Source: Mugil cephalus (lineage: Eukaryota > Chordata > Actinopteri > Mugiliformes > Mugilidae). From it: a stretch of DNA of 64,000 bases. The position numbers and the translations under genes are program-made. The stretch spans positions 21,627,002 to 21,691,001 of the forward strand of contig NC_061784.1 of assembly GCF_022458985.1 (NCBI RefSeq), given 5' to 3'. Below are positions 11,997-23,989 of the stretch, one piece after another (position 1 is the first letter of the stretch; every line of letters starts with the position of its first letter). Below the pieces are notes generated by a model that had not been told where the DNA came from, ran no database searches, and worked only from the letters and a program-made list of their open reading frames with translations.

Positions 11997-13310
11997 TCTG
12001 GCCAAAAGTGGGAAACCAACTAAAGTCCCTTTAGCTCGTTTTCGTTAGAAAAAGAGGAGGCGAGCGGGGAGTTTCAGTTTCGCAGGGAGTTGGGAAATTT
12101 AAAAAAATTAGAGGCAAAAACAGCTGTTCTGCGCCCAAGTTGAGCTTCAGGCTCTACACTCCCCTGGCGAGCTTCCCCCTGTGTCACTTCCATCCATCAC
12201 TTTTGATGTGACTAAACACATTTTTCCCTTGGGCCCTGATTTCGGAAGGGAGAGGAGAATTATTTTCGTGCCTTTGAGCGTATTGCCGCTGCGTTACCTG
12301 GCCAGAGGAGGTGGGGCTTTTTACTACAATGCAGGTTTTACAGGTGAGCTAGGAGGGCCGTCCTCCTTGCCGTGGGGGAGGTCTCAATTTGACAAAGTTA
12401 AAAGGTCTTTCTGCGGGCATATGGGAAAACTGGTACCTGAGGGGGAAGACAGCGTTTCGAAAACTTTGAAGACATCCAACCGACCCATACGACTTTTCCG
12501 AGGAAAGGGGATTCTCTTCGCCGGTGGTGTGCGGCCTGTAAGGGTGACATTTTGCCCATGGCGAACTATGTTGTGGAGGAATTAAAATTGTGGGTTTTTG
12601 ACGTACTGCTGTATATCTGAACGAACAGAAAATGCCCACCTTTTCAGAGGCTGCTACCTTGGCAGATGATTTGCGCCAAAAAAAAGTGTATTGGCTAAAC
12701 GTAGTCTTTCGGGAGGTTTTGCTGAAGTCTGGTTCGCGGGGGTCAGGGGCTGCTGTTCCTCTGTTTCCAAAACTGATCGGCAATGTTTTTATTTTCATAA
12801 GTCGGGTATTTGATCGCGGTTGTGTTTCTGGAAGCGTAAGCAGGGTTGTGAGGCCACCAAAAAGGGGTGGGGCTTTTAAAACGTCCATCATACGAAAAAT
12901 AGTGTCAGAGGGGCTGAAGACCGTTTTAAAGGCCCTTTAATTTCAAGTGTTGGGTTTTTTTTCTTTCGGGGCGGCCAGGGACCACCCAGTGACGCGTGGT
13001 GACACTGCCTGCTCGCAGTCCCCCATTTTGTCCAGTGTGTTGCCATCGGGGCCGAGTCGATGCAGTGCGTGGTTAGGGGATTGGAAGGTTTTTTTCCCCC
13101 CCTCTGCACCCAAACCATGTGCAGTCGGGTCTGGCAACTGGTTTTTTTTCAGTGGGGGTTCGCCCTGTTTTCCTATTAGTGGTGTCGATTTCATCATGGG
13201 GAATGATATTCTGGCGGAAAGGTTTTATCCTGTTCCTAAGGTCGTTTTCGACCCATTCCCGAGTTACCTTTTATTTCTGAAAAATTGTGTTTTTTGGTTT
13301 AGTGTGTAAC
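11997..13310 (+). pseudogene. gag and protease region of the LTR element
   Basis: Frameshifted coding sequence. About 12,030-12,720 resembles a SCAN-like gag helical region. Recognisable pieces include an FDVTKHI stretch near 12,200 and a YLNEQKMPTFSEAA stretch near 12,613-12,655. About 13,180-13,240 encodes GVDFIMGNDI, the conserved segment downstream of the active site in gypsy-type retropepsins. The catalytic D-T/S-G motif itself was not confidently located. Bases 11,217-11,996 are probably leader and gag start, but no frame can be followed. Confidence 0.5.
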
Positions 13311-14657
13311 GAGAGCTAAGGGCCCGTGGGAGGCTCGGGCCGGAGGTTTATTTGGGCCCATTTTCTTTTCTATCTTTCTCTTTCCCAGGATGACTGCCGC
13401 CTGGGGTGGGTTTAGAGGACGAGGTTTAGAAAATGACCAGGGTGGGGGGCCTGTTGCTCTTGCGGGTCCCACCACTTAAATCGTGAGGGGCCCATTGCGC
13501 CCGCAAACAGATCAAACCTTTCTAAATGATGGTGCTGCGGAAGGGAAACCCGCGAGTGTACATTTAAAGCAACCATATTTTTTGACAGGTGTCCTGATGC
13601 GCAGGGGCTTCACAATCGCAGAGCACAGTTGAGCTTGGTGAGGATTTGGGGGGGGCCCCTCAATAGTCCCCTTCCCGTTAAATTTTCGCCAGCATGTGCG
13701 AAGTTTGGCCCCGAACATTTGTGGTCTGGTCACCTGGGAACTAAGACCCATCGAGTCCCTCCGGCATTTTTTTGGGCCCCTTTTAAAAGGTGAGTACGGA
13801 TTTTGTAAGTGGTTGCAATACTTTTTAGATTGTAGGGGAAAACCCAATCAGTTGTTTCCCCCTGCTCCCTTCGTCCTGTTCCGCCGTTGGTGAGCCTTTT
13901 TGGCATGTGATTGTTTATGTGTGGGGCCATTGCCCAGAATAAGGGTTGGGAACCATTCATGTTAACAATGATGTGTTCTCCACCGGTTTCCTGAGGCTGT
14001 CCCTTTACGAAAAATTACAGCACCCGCGGCACGAAGGCACTGTGAAGTTTTTTACTCTGTTTGGTTTTCCGAGGGTGGGGCAAAATGACCAGGGGGAACT
14101 AATTTTTTTTCCAAGGGCTTAAGAGACCCTGCAGTCTTGGGTATTGGTCATTCTGTGTCGAGTGCTTACCCTCCCGACTCAAAGGGGCCTTGAACTGGCA
14201 TCAAACTTTTAAAAACTATTTGAAGTAAATTTTGCATGACAGTGGTAAAGACTGGGGAGGGGGTACCATTTTTATTGTTTGCCATTTAGAGAGCAAACAG
14301 GGGGGTCCCTGGGGTTCAGCCCCGCAAACTAGTATTTTGGTCAATGTGGGGTCCCCTTTGCAGTCTTAAGGACATTGGTGGGGAGCTCCCCAAGCAAACA
14401 ACATTGTGGATTTTGTCTCCAAATGCAGAGAGCGTCTGATCTTGCTCTAAACTGGCAAAAGAGGGCCCCTCCTCGCTCAGGCAGTAGAAAACATTTGAGG
14501 GAAGGTTTTTTGGCGGGAGTTTTCCCCGGTGATAGGTGTTGGTGTTGCTCCCACACCCGGCCGCGCTTACAGCTCGATTTAAGGTTCCTAGTATGGGGGG
14601 AAAATCTCTACACAGATTTTTCATCCGGGGGGCCCGAAGGTCGCAAAAAACTCGTTT

Positions 14658-15776
14658 GTGCCAATTAACATGCTTAAAGCTTTCACTCACCCGAGGATAA
14701 AAAGGGTTGCATGTTCAAAGCACTCTGTTACCGTCGCTCCTTTGCTTGTTTGTGTAGCCGATGTAACTGATGACTTGATTCCACCCTCTGATGCGCAGCA
14801 GTCTGGCCGGTTGTCCAACTCTGAGTTCATGTCGAATGCCAAGCAACATCTGTCCTATCTTCCCCAAGCTCAGCGTCAGGATGTGCTTGACCTTCTCGTT
14901 ACCTACCCCACTTTGCATGGGGATGTGCCATCCCGTACCAATGTGTTAGAACATGATATTGATGTGAGTGATCATACACCCATTAAGCAGCATGCATACC
15001 GTTGTCCTGTTGAGAAAAGAGAATTAATGAAACAAGAGGTTGCGTACCTGGTTGAACACGGTTTTGCCCGACCTAGTTGTAGTCCTTGGAGCTCGCCCTG
15101 TTTGTTGACTCCTAAGTCAGACGGAACCCCTCGATTCTGCACCGATTTCCGTAAGGTGAATGCAGTGACTGTGCCGGATTCCTTTCCTTTACCTCGTATT
15201 GATGACTGTATTGACAGTGTGGGTCCTGCAGAATTTATTACGAAACTAGATCTGCTAAAAGGGTACTGGCAGGTCCCTTTAACGCAACGTGCATCTGACA
15301 TTTCTGCATTTGTAACCCCTGATGCCTTCTTGCAATACACCGTAATGGCCTTTGGCATGAGAAATGCCCCAGCCACTTTCCAGCGCCTCATGCAGCATGT
15401 ATTGGGAAATGTGCCTGACTGTAGCGTGTACTTAGATGATGTGGTGGTCTATTCCAGGGACTGGGTGAGTCACATCTCCAGCTTGAAGGATGTGTTCCGG
15501 CGCCTGGCAGATGCCTCACTAACGTTAAATCTGGCCAAGTGCGAATTTGGCAAGGCTATGGTCACCTACTTGGGGAAGCAGGTTGGCCATGGGCAGGTTC
15601 TACCCGTGACCACCAAGGTTGAGGCTGTGCTGGCTCTCCCGACACCTACGACTCGGCGTGAACTGAGACGTTTCCTGGGTATGGCCGGTTACTATCGGTG
15701 TTTTTGTAAAAACTTTTCTGTAGTGGTTGCCCCATTGACCAAGCTGTGTAGCCCAGCCATTCCTTTTTTTGTTTAA
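14658..15776 (+). CDS. Reverse transcriptase part of the LTR element pol
   Basis: This is the one long clean frame of the element, 372 residues, encoding a Ty3/gypsy-type reverse transcriptase. Visible motifs include TPKSDGTPRFCTDFRKVN (palm entry), KLDLLKGYWQVPL (catalytic motif A), FGMRNAPATFQRLM (motif B) and the YLDD box (motif C) followed by VVVYS. Near the end comes FLGMAGYYR, the RT connection. The frame starts inside pol rather than at a true initiator: upstream coding is present but frameshifted. It ends prematurely at 15,776, where a poly-T run shifts frame just before RNase H. Its clean state contrasts with the noisy flanks. Confidence 0.85.
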   Translation: MPINMLKAFTHPRIKRVACSKHSVTVAPLLVCVADVTDDLIPPSDAQQSGRLSNSEFMSNAKQHLSYLPQAQRQDVLDLLVTYPTLHGDVPSRTNVLEHDIDVSDHTPIKQHAYRCPVEKRELMKQEVAYLVEHGFARPSCSPWSSPCLLTPKSDGTPRFCTDFRKVNAVTVPDSFPLPRIDDCIDSVGPAEFITKLDLLKGYWQVPLTQRASDISAFVTPDAFLQYTVMAFGMRNAPATFQRLMQHVLGNVPDCSVYLDDVVVYSRDWVSHISSLKDVFRRLADASLTLNLAKCEFGKAMVTYLGKQVGHGQVLPVTTKVEAVLALPTPTTRRELRRFLGMAGYYRCFCKNFSVVVAPLTKLCSPAIPFFV

Positions 15777-16195
15777 ATGAAAACTTCCCTCCCTTTTACG
15801 CTGCCAAGTCCCTCCTCGGTAGTGCCCAGTTTGGCTGCACCCAATTTCTCCGGGGCCTTTCAAGAGAAGTCGTGCAGTGCCATAGGAGCTGGACTGCTTT
15901 TGCAAGAGGGTTTTTGAAATGGGGCCCAAACCCCTTCTGCTACTTCTCATGAATTTAAAAAGCTCACTAACACTAAAACGATTGAAAAGAAAACCCTGGC
16001 CATGCCCTTTGTTTTTGCAGCACTTCGAAGTTTATGTGGCTCCACGCTGTCCCGGGTTTTACATGTCAAGATCAAAACCCCCCTTGTTTTCCTATGCGAT
16101 GTACAACAGAACCAGGGGTTGATGCCGGGGCCCCTCCAAGCACCGCAAAACTCGAGGGAAGCACAAGAAAGGGCTGAAAAACTTGGGGGCTGACA
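15777..16195 (+). pseudogene. RNase H remnant of the LTR element
   Basis: In mixed frames this continues pol. A SAIGAGLLLQEG-like segment at about 15,877-15,915 is the RNase H strand region. A HFEVYV..PGF segment at about 16,021-16,060 is followed by the NPLVFL-like region at about 16,077-16,095. Several frameshifts interrupt it, and no integrase zinc finger or DDE region follows. Confidence 0.6.
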
Positions 16196-16330
16196 GCTGT
16201 CACGGGGAAAAGCTTTGCTTGCAAAGTCAATTGTCAACACTGGTTATATTATGTATGATCTGTGATTTATATATAGTGTAATGGCTTATTTTCCCGCCTG
16301 TAGGGGGGGTTTATTCTTATCGGTGGGGGT

Positions 16331-16668
16331 TTGGGGGGCCCGTGTGTGTGGGCCTTGTCTTTTTGTTCTTTTTTTTTCGGTACCGCTCCCCCCCCCCCCC
16401 CCCTCAATCAGCGAAGCGTTTGCCAGCTGTATCCAAAAAGCCCCCACCGTTGCGTCTTGGGAGAGGCCTGCACCAGCGTGGCAGCGGTTTTTTTTCTGGT
16501 GGGCTTTTGGGGTGTCGAACAGGCTTTTCTTGGTTTATTGTTATTTAAAAAATCCCTGCGTTGCAGACGGCCCTTTGGGTTTGGGCTTTTTTTTGGTTGT
16601 TTTCTCCTTTTACCCAATTGTTACCTCCTTGTGTTCCCTAGACATTTTCTCCCCCTGTGGGTCGAACA
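16331..16668 (+). repeat. 3' LTR
   Basis: This matches the 5' LTR over its length. The right boundary CGAACA at 16,663-16,668 is followed directly by the GTTAC target duplication. The left boundary is approximate because the first bases read TTGGGGGGCC rather than TGTTCGGCC. A G-rich stretch about 30 bases upstream may be the polypurine tract. Confidence 0.7.
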
Positions 16669-16752
16669 GTTACCCAGGTCAAAAAAAAACTGTTAAGATC
16701 AAGAACAGTAATTTTATCTAGGTAAGTTTGACAGTTAAGCCCTCAGATGTAT

Positions 16753-16877
16753 TCAGTGAAACTAAATACCCATTTCCTCTTCTCTCCACATCACAAGACA
16801 AATAGTTTAGGTACGGTACCGCCCTGCTGTCAGGGAGAAGTCAAGGACGTTAAAGACACGTAGAAGACCAACTGAAG
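16753..16877 (+). promoter_or_regulatory. Putative promoter / 5' non-coding exon of unit B
   Basis: This is the counterpart of 38,202-38,337. It carries GTGAAACTAAATA (interferon-response-like half site), a TTTCCTCT box (ETS-like) and the conserved exon ending in CTGAAG before donor GTGAGT at 16,878. Function is inferred from conservation across units and the donor. Confidence 0.4.
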
Positions 16878-17559
16878 GTGAGTTACTTTATTTAAAGAAT
16901 GCGAAAGTGTAAAATTTTTTAATTATTTAAAAAACATCAAGAAAATGAAGAAAAACTCTTAAAAATGTCAGCACAAAAGTTTCACGGTTTTGTGTTTAAT
17001 CACGGGCTTTCCCAAATTATTATAAAACCTAACTTTTTTAAAATTTTAAAAAATATAAAAACATTGGTTTCTAAACAACCGCCTGAAGGTTTATAGTTTA
17101 ATGGATGGTTTAGTTAAAAATTTATCGCTGTTAAAGCACAATACAAGACTGTAAAGGTAATAATTTCTTTTTGGGTTTAGTCTATACGGCATATACGTAG
17201 GTCCCGGGGATACAAACACCTCGCCTTCTATTCCTTCTCCAAGGGCAAAATACCAAAAATTATTTAAAGAGCTGTCGGGGGGAAACCACACCCCGACAAA
17301 AATCTACAAAAAAGATATTTACTGTAAATGTGCTCGCGACATTTTGAATTTATGATACTAAAAGTGACGGTTTTAAAAAAATGTGATTTATTTAATTTCA
17401 AAAGAAACCCAAGTTGAACACAACCAAGTGAATTTAAAGCAAAATTTTTCTGTCATGTGATGCAGTAACGGGAAACCAGAATTGTTTTCCCTTCTCTTTT
17501 TAAAACACATTAACACCATAAAAAGTTAATGTGTATTTTGTTTGTTTTTTGTTCCACAG

Positions 17560-19082
17560 GTTCTGTAGAATGCAACTTAACTAGCGCAACTCAACAACCA
17601 AACGGTTTTTTTTGAAAATTTGGGACCAAGTTTCCCAACCAATTTTTGCATTACAGAAAAAATTTTTTCCATCTACAGATCATCGCTCTCCTGGGGGAAA
17701 CGCTCTGACAAAAGGTAAAAATGTTAACAAGACGATCGCTATCAGTCCAATGGATTTGATTTTGATTTATAAAAAAAATTAAAATTGTCGTGTTTTTGCC
17801 TTCCCTAAAAAAAAATTTCCACACATTATCATTAAAGAAAGCTTACTGTTTTTTACTTTAACATTTTCTTTTTTTTTTTCAGGCTCATTGAATGTAATTT
17901 CCTCGTTAATGGAATTGTCAGTGTCGTCAGCGGCGGACAGCCGTGATTTTTCATCGACAAATAAAAAATATTTCCCTTATTTTGATGAAGGCAAAAGGAC
18001 AGGATTTTAAAAAGAGAAACACTGGAAAGACAGTTAAAGTCTTGGAATAAAAAAAGAGTTTGAAGACTTAAACAAGGGAACAGTCAAACTCGGTAACGCC
18101 AAAAGACACACCTGGGGTTTATTGCTGGAAGAACATGATTGTGATGGGTTTTACAGAAAATTCATGTACTCTGGAAACAAAGGGAGGTAAAGAAATTTGG
18201 TTGTGTATAAAAATACTTTGCAAATGAGTAAATATTTTACACAATGGATTTTACATTCGTAGAATTACATGTATTTGTGATATTTTATCATCTCAGTTGT
18301 GTTTTATGTTCACGAACATTTTTGAAACTTATACTGAAAAAGATTGTCAGATTTAACATGATTTTTCAATTTGCTTCCACTCCTTGTCTAAACCCAGCTG
18401 GTCTCAACTTTTGTCACCAGAACAATGTGGTCAGGCCTCTGGGAATACAAATTTTTAAACGGACAAAATTAGGAAACCCCACGGCTCGAAAAACAAAATA
18501 ACCGCATTAGGGTCGAGCGAAACCTGCAGTGATTTAAAAACCCCCACCCGAAAGGAACAAAAAAACCCAGCCACAAGATTTCCACCGGAATATTCAAATT
18601 TTTTATTCACCCCAAAATTTGTGGGTACCTTTTAAATGACCCTTTAAAAACATTTTTAAAAATAAAAAATAGCGCTAAGGACCATTCATGTAACTTTGAG
18701 ACAAAAAATAACAAAAAATTTAAGTGAAATCATTCCAATTTTGGATTTTTTTTTCCCATTTTTCGGTAATTTGTCCCCCCGTTTTCTTGTACTGTCTGTG
18801 GAGCAAGGCTGCTGATTTTCTGCTCCTTTGTCTCTGTTTTCTTTTTCCATTTTGCAAAATTTGAAGTCAAGAAGACCAGAAAGTTAATTTGGAAATAAAT
18901 CTTCTCTCCATTTTATGCTCACCCCAATACTCATGTACGATTTTATGCATTTTTTTCATAAATTTTTTCAATGATCTCTTTTTACTTCTGTCAATGGAGC
19001 TGAAGATGAACCCCTACTAACAAAATAAAGAAGAACAAGACCCCTTTCCCTAACTGCATCCCGCACTCTTTTTTAGCCTTAA
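17560..19082 (+). pseudogene. Unit B: CD2/SLAM-like receptor with type-D tail, broken here
   Basis: The unit shows the start of an ordinary V exon (17,560 to about 17,625) running into a second signal exon (about 17,657-17,714). A divergent V-type exon (17,883-18,186, donor GTAAAG), a C2 exon (about 18,381-18,587) and a transmembrane exon (about 18,766-18,890) follow. The tail exon is about 18,994-19,082. The transmembrane and tail exons match gene D, not C/E/F/G, so the tail-exon counterpart has no tyrosine motif. The usual first signal exon (ATGATTTGG type) was not found between 17,290 and 17,560. Frameshifts are numerous, the second signal exon's ATG reads ATT, and the C2 exon is about 50 bases short, all consistent with local sequence error. 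Confidence 0.6.
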
Positions 19083-20960
19083 TCATAATCCAATCTTAAG
19101 TTTGGCCATCAAATGGATTTTCCTATCAGCTGAAAAAAAATTTACTGTGCCTGACATTCCCCCCCCCTTAAACCACAGGTAGGTACCCAGACGTTAATAG
19201 AAATTACTTCACCAGTTTCTGGTTCTTACATAAAAAAAGTCAAGCAATTTCTGACTTTTTTTTTACCCAGATTTTCCCATTTAAACCCAACTTCCCCCAT
19301 CCTTTAGAATTGAAGAACTTTTAAATGGGGGGTGAAACCTTTTTTTGGTATAAATTTAAAAAAAGGTGATGGAAACACCTTAAATTTTGGCCATATTGAA
19401 TGAAAAAACATTAAAATGTGATGCTCCCCTTTTCCCCAAAATCCCATTGTATTGAGCTCTTTTTGGGTTGACTTAATAATAGAGACTCATGTTAAGAAAA
19501 TCATTGAGATGATTTGAGCTTTGTACATGGCACTGCCCCTAAAAGAAGCCCCCAGAAGCTGGGGCACTGTGGTTAAAAAAAGGATGACGGCCAGCAGGAC
19601 ATCGTTTTTCTGTGGTAGCTGAGTATTTGAGTATTCAATTTGGGGTGCCACATATATCTATTGTTTTTTTCTGGCCTTTATTTTTTAATTCTAAAATCCA
19701 TACAAAAGGGATAAAAAAATAGCCACTTCCTTGATTTTTAAACTGAAACGGGAGGACAAAATGATCAGAGTTGGTCTAGACAACCTGAAGAAGCGCCCAT
19801 TTGAATCACCCCAAATGCAAAGTAAAAACCACTTTTTTTGAAAGGCTTTTCGAAACCAGCGCCTCAAAATGAAATGGCAAAATATTCCCCATAGCATTTA
19901 AGTTCCCAATGTCTTTCTTGAACAAAGCAGGTTGTTACTTTTTTGAATTAAGTTTTTTTAATCGTTTTCTAAAAAAGTCTAGGTTTAAAGCCCACTGAAT
20001 TCAACCCGTTTCACGAGGTTAAATAATGAACACAGACCCTAAAAAAAGTTTCAGATTTTAGTTTTTTTTTGAATTTTTGGCGTGGTAGAACGGTTTGCCC
20101 TGAACCAAAGGGTTCATTTCGTTCCCAAAATGGCCCTCCCGTGCCCCTTTGGCCCAAGGGCCCTTTGGCGGGGCCTTCCCCAGGTTGAAGTGTGAATTGT
20201 GCGTCGAATGGTGAGCTTCTCTGACTGAAAAAAGCACTTTGGGAACCCAAAAGGGTAAAAGATGCTTTTAAAAAAGCGAGCCCATTTCCCCTTTACAGGT
20301 ATGGCTAGCAAATAAACCCACTTCCTTGTTTTAATCTAAAAAACGAGCCAAAAAAAGGGAAGAACATCTAAACCCCGCTACTAAAAAATTCTTTTGTCTT
20401 CAAAAACCCAAAAAGACACAACCACATTTCTTGGCAACGATGTCGACTAAAACACATATTTGAAAGGGGCCCTTTTTGTGAAACCGGGGACTTTTAAACT
20501 GACCCCCACTATCAACATGAATTTAACTGAGGTTCAATGGCAATTTTTTTTTATGGTTTGTAAATCCCTTTTTACATCTGTTAATCACTAAGCAATGAAT
20601 TCCAGTGAATAACAATGAATTTGTATGCAAGCAAAATTATTATGCAAAATTTGAGCAGCTTTTTTTTCCACTCACTATCAGTGTATAATATTTTAAATTT
20701 TAACCCCCCCGAACTATTTATTTATATTTCATTTTATTATTCATTTTTTCATAAGTGTGTTTTTTTTTTAAAAAGTAAATAACTTGTTTTTAGCATAAAT
20801 TATATCCCTAATTTTTGTACTGTTGCGGGAAAAAACCCTAAATAACTTTTTTTTTACAATTTCTTTTTGAAATGTGTGTACTTATTGAAAAGATTTGTAA
20901 TAAAAAAAGTTAAATAAAAAAAGGGTACATAAAGGATAATCCAGTTTGTTTTAAACTGTC
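19083..20960 (+). other. 3' flank of unit B
   Basis: 19,083-19,200 aligns with the sequence after gene D (41,336-41,460). 20,290-20,950 aligns with the common unit 3' end, with AATAAA at 20,899-20,904. Between them, about 19,200-20,280, is an insertion relative to gene D in which nothing was recognised. Confidence 0.45.
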
Positions 20961-21339
20961 ATGTAAAAAAAAAAAAAAAAGAAAAAAAAGAAAGGACAAC
21001 GCTTTTAAGTTTACCATTAACTTTATGATAAAGACGTTCCTTCAGGCTGGGAAGCTCATCGTTAAGAGGGGAATAATGACAATTGAATAATTGAGTTGTA
21101 ATAATGCAGTAAGCTCATTGACCACATAGGGGGCCAAAAACAAACATCAAGCCCCTCTGGGGGTTAATAGTGTCTCATTTTTCTCTTCTTCACCAAGATA
21201 TTCTGACAAAATAAGGCCCCTTGATTCAAATCGAAATGTGAAGATCATTTGGTAAATCCTCCTTTTATTTCACACCAATGAAGATGATGCACCGACTAAA
21301 AACACAAAAAAAGTACGGGTATGCACAATTAAGTTACAG

Positions 21340-22430
21340 GTTAGCAACCCCCATATTTGAAAGGGCCTTTGAGAAACCGGGGACTTTTAAACTGTACCTC
21401 CACTGTACAGCTGAATCCCTGAGGTTTTTTGGCAATTTTTTCGTGGTTGTGTAAAAAACCCATTTTTCAGAGATCAAATCATGTGCATAAATGTGTAACC
21501 CTATAAAATAGATCAAGGTAAACTAAAAGTGATGCTACTTTTTCACATTCACACATTACATCTACTGCAGTTACACAGCATCCTCCACATCATCAGCTAA
21601 TTTCTAATGTCTTAAAGCTCGGGTCCACTTTTCATACATATATATCACTTTTAGTATTAGGTCTTTGTGCCCCAGATGGCTAGCAAAAAACCCTTTCCTT
21701 GATTCATCTAAAAAAAAAACAAGACAAAAAAACAGAAAAAACAAACTCACACCTCTTCTCAAAATTCCGTTTCCCCAAACCCTGAAAGACAACCACATTT
21801 CATATGCAGCGGTGCGACTAAAACCACATTTTGGGAAAGGGGCCCCTTTGGGAAAACCCGGGGTTTTTAAAACTGTACCTCCACTATCACAGAAAGTTAA
21901 CTGGGGTTTTAATGTCAATTTTTTTTTTGGGTTTTGAAAATATTCTTACATCTTTTAACCACTTATTTACTGAAGTTGATATACAGAAAAAATTTGTTGA
22001 GCTTAATTGGCAAAATTTTATTCCCACTCATGTCAAAGTTATTTGGGGTTTACAATTTTGACTTAACATCCCAGAAAACATATTTAGGATATTTCATTTC
22101 ATTATCAATGTTTTCAATTTTCATGATGGTTTGGATTTAATTAGTAAAAACTCAAATTTAGCATAAATTAAATACTGCATTTTTGACATTGTGTGGAGAA
22201 CGTGTAGACCTTTTTTTTTTTTTACAGTATTCAAAATTTAGTCCTTTTTCAGGAAAAAAAATAAAAATTAAAATTGAAACCAAAATATATTTAAAACATT
22301 GATTTGGTCTAAATAAGTTTTTAAAACTTTTGTTTGTTTTTCCACCCAATTTTGTCAAAAATTTTGAAATTTTTAGCTTTTGTAAGATTTGTAATGAAAT
22401 AAATTTTAATAAAGAATTTGGTACATAATA
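21340..22430 (+). repeat. Extra copy of a unit 3' end
   Basis: A second copy of the 3' UTR and polyadenylation region, aligned with about 35,090-36,090 of unit C, follows unit B's own 3' end without an intervening gene. AATAAA signals are at 22,398-22,403 and 22,408-22,413. It implies a partial unit duplication, or an assembly join of two units. Confidence 0.5.
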
Positions 22431-23925
22431 AAGTGTGGGTTTACTGTCAGGTAAACAGAACTAAAAAAAAAGAACAACGCTTTTTTAACTCGTCATTACT
22501 GGGTTTTGATAATAACTGTCCCTTGAGTCATAGCAGGGGCTCATGGTTAAGATGTGGCGTCTGGAAAAACGGACGGGTTGAATAAATGATTGTAAATTTT
22601 GCAGTAAGCATCACGGGGCCACAGATGGGGCAACGAGACATCAAAAGGGCCCTTTGGGTGTTAATATTTTTCCATTTTTTCCTTCTCTGTTCACCAAAAT
22701 GAGAGGGCACTTGAAAAGGCCCTTCTTTTTTTTTCAGTACTATAAAAAGCTGAACGAAAATCAAAAACACAAATAAAGTATGAGTATGCACAATCAAGCT
22801 TATCAGGTTAATGCTTCAGTGGACCACAGGGGTCAGCTTTTGTCCACCATGATGTTTGGGACCCCCTTACCCGTACCGTTCTTGGATGCGGGAATTAAGA
22901 CAAAAATAACAAAATTCAGTCAAAATGAGCCTAAATTAATTAATTTTATAAGGTCCCCCTTTTTCCCCAAAAAACAACCCTGCCCTGTAAGGCTGGATTC
23001 ACTAGACCTTTAAAGGTTTTTTTTGGTTTTTGGCCCAAGACTTTACCAACCCTTTAAAAGTTCTGTAAGACACCTGAACTATCATTTGGGATTAATAAAG
23101 CCTAATTTTGGGGAGGGGGGGCCTCCATTTTGGGCTTACTGTCCCAAACCCCAAAAGGCTGCGATCTGTGGAGCTTGCAGCCCAAAGTTTTGGATTTAAC
23201 TGCGTTCTAAAACCCACCCTTGCCACGTTCAGGGCACAAAGGTGGTCGATTTTTTCTGGGCACTGACACTTTAAGCAGGAAGTCACTAGTCCGTTTCACT
23301 ACAGCCAAAAACCCCAAGCAACAAAGGGTGTGCATTTCTGCAGTGCACAATATTAAAAAGATGTTTTTTTTCGACTTTCTGTTATTTTTATTAGTTCGTT
23401 TTTGCTGGGTTTTGGTAGAGTGTTTTTTCTGCCCTTGATTCAGTGAACCCCATCAAGTGACAAAATTTATGCTACGACCGACAGCCGAATGTGTTAAAAG
23501 CTTCATTTACCTCAAAAAAAGCCCCTGTGCTAAAATTTGTGTGAAACCTACAATATGTTTCGGGTAAAGAATATAATTTAATGTTAAAAGCATTACTTTT
23601 AAATCCCAATATTACTTATCAATACTCAACGCACCCCCTAAAAAATCCATAAATATAAAACCCACCACGGGCTGGTGCAACAATAACGGAAGGGCAGTGT
23701 TATTCCTTTCTGGACTGATGTCGGGGATTCTTTACAGCACTACCAGGAACTGAGATACAAGCTGGGGGCCTTTGTAGAAAATTTCGACCACAGGGTGAGC
23801 CAAACTTCTAAACAGGAGACCAAGCAATAACAACATCAAAATTAACAGTCTACTCGTATACCAATTTGTTTTATTGGGTTTCGCTTGGGGCTTTAGAGAA
23901 CGCAATAAGGATATCATATTAATTT
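22431..23925. other. Intergenic block with Tc1-like remnants
   Basis: This aligns with 36,095-37,680. It includes a degraded Tc1-like interior (about 22,930-23,240) and the conserved unit 5' flank (about 23,700-23,900). It ends where a LINE-bearing insertion begins. No gene is visible. Confidence 0.45.
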
Positions 23926-23989
23926 TGCAAAGACAACCGAAGCCTTAACATCGAAGTATATAGAAAACCCACCCACACAGACCAGCACT

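Larger units (their letters stand above)
10845..16668 (+). mobile_element. Ty3/gypsy-like LTR retrotransposon, no integrase
   Basis: The element runs from TGTTCG to CGAACA and is flanked by a target duplication: GTTAC at 16,669-16,673 and GTAC, with one base lost, at 10,841-10,844. The undisturbed target can be read at about 38,114 in the paralogous flank of unit D. In order it carries a 5' LTR, a primer-binding site, gag, protease, reverse transcriptase, an RNase H remnant and a 3' LTR. Only about 135 bases separate the RNase H remnant from the 3' LTR, so integrase and any envelope are absent. Most of the interior is frameshifted by apparent sequencing error. The clade is inferred from the RT motifs and the SCAN-like gag. 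Confidence 0.8.

Noticed and set aside
12349..12891. Minus-strand 180-codon frame opposite the LTR element gag.
   Set aside because: It is the antisense of frameshifted gag sequence; plus-strand gag motifs explain the region.
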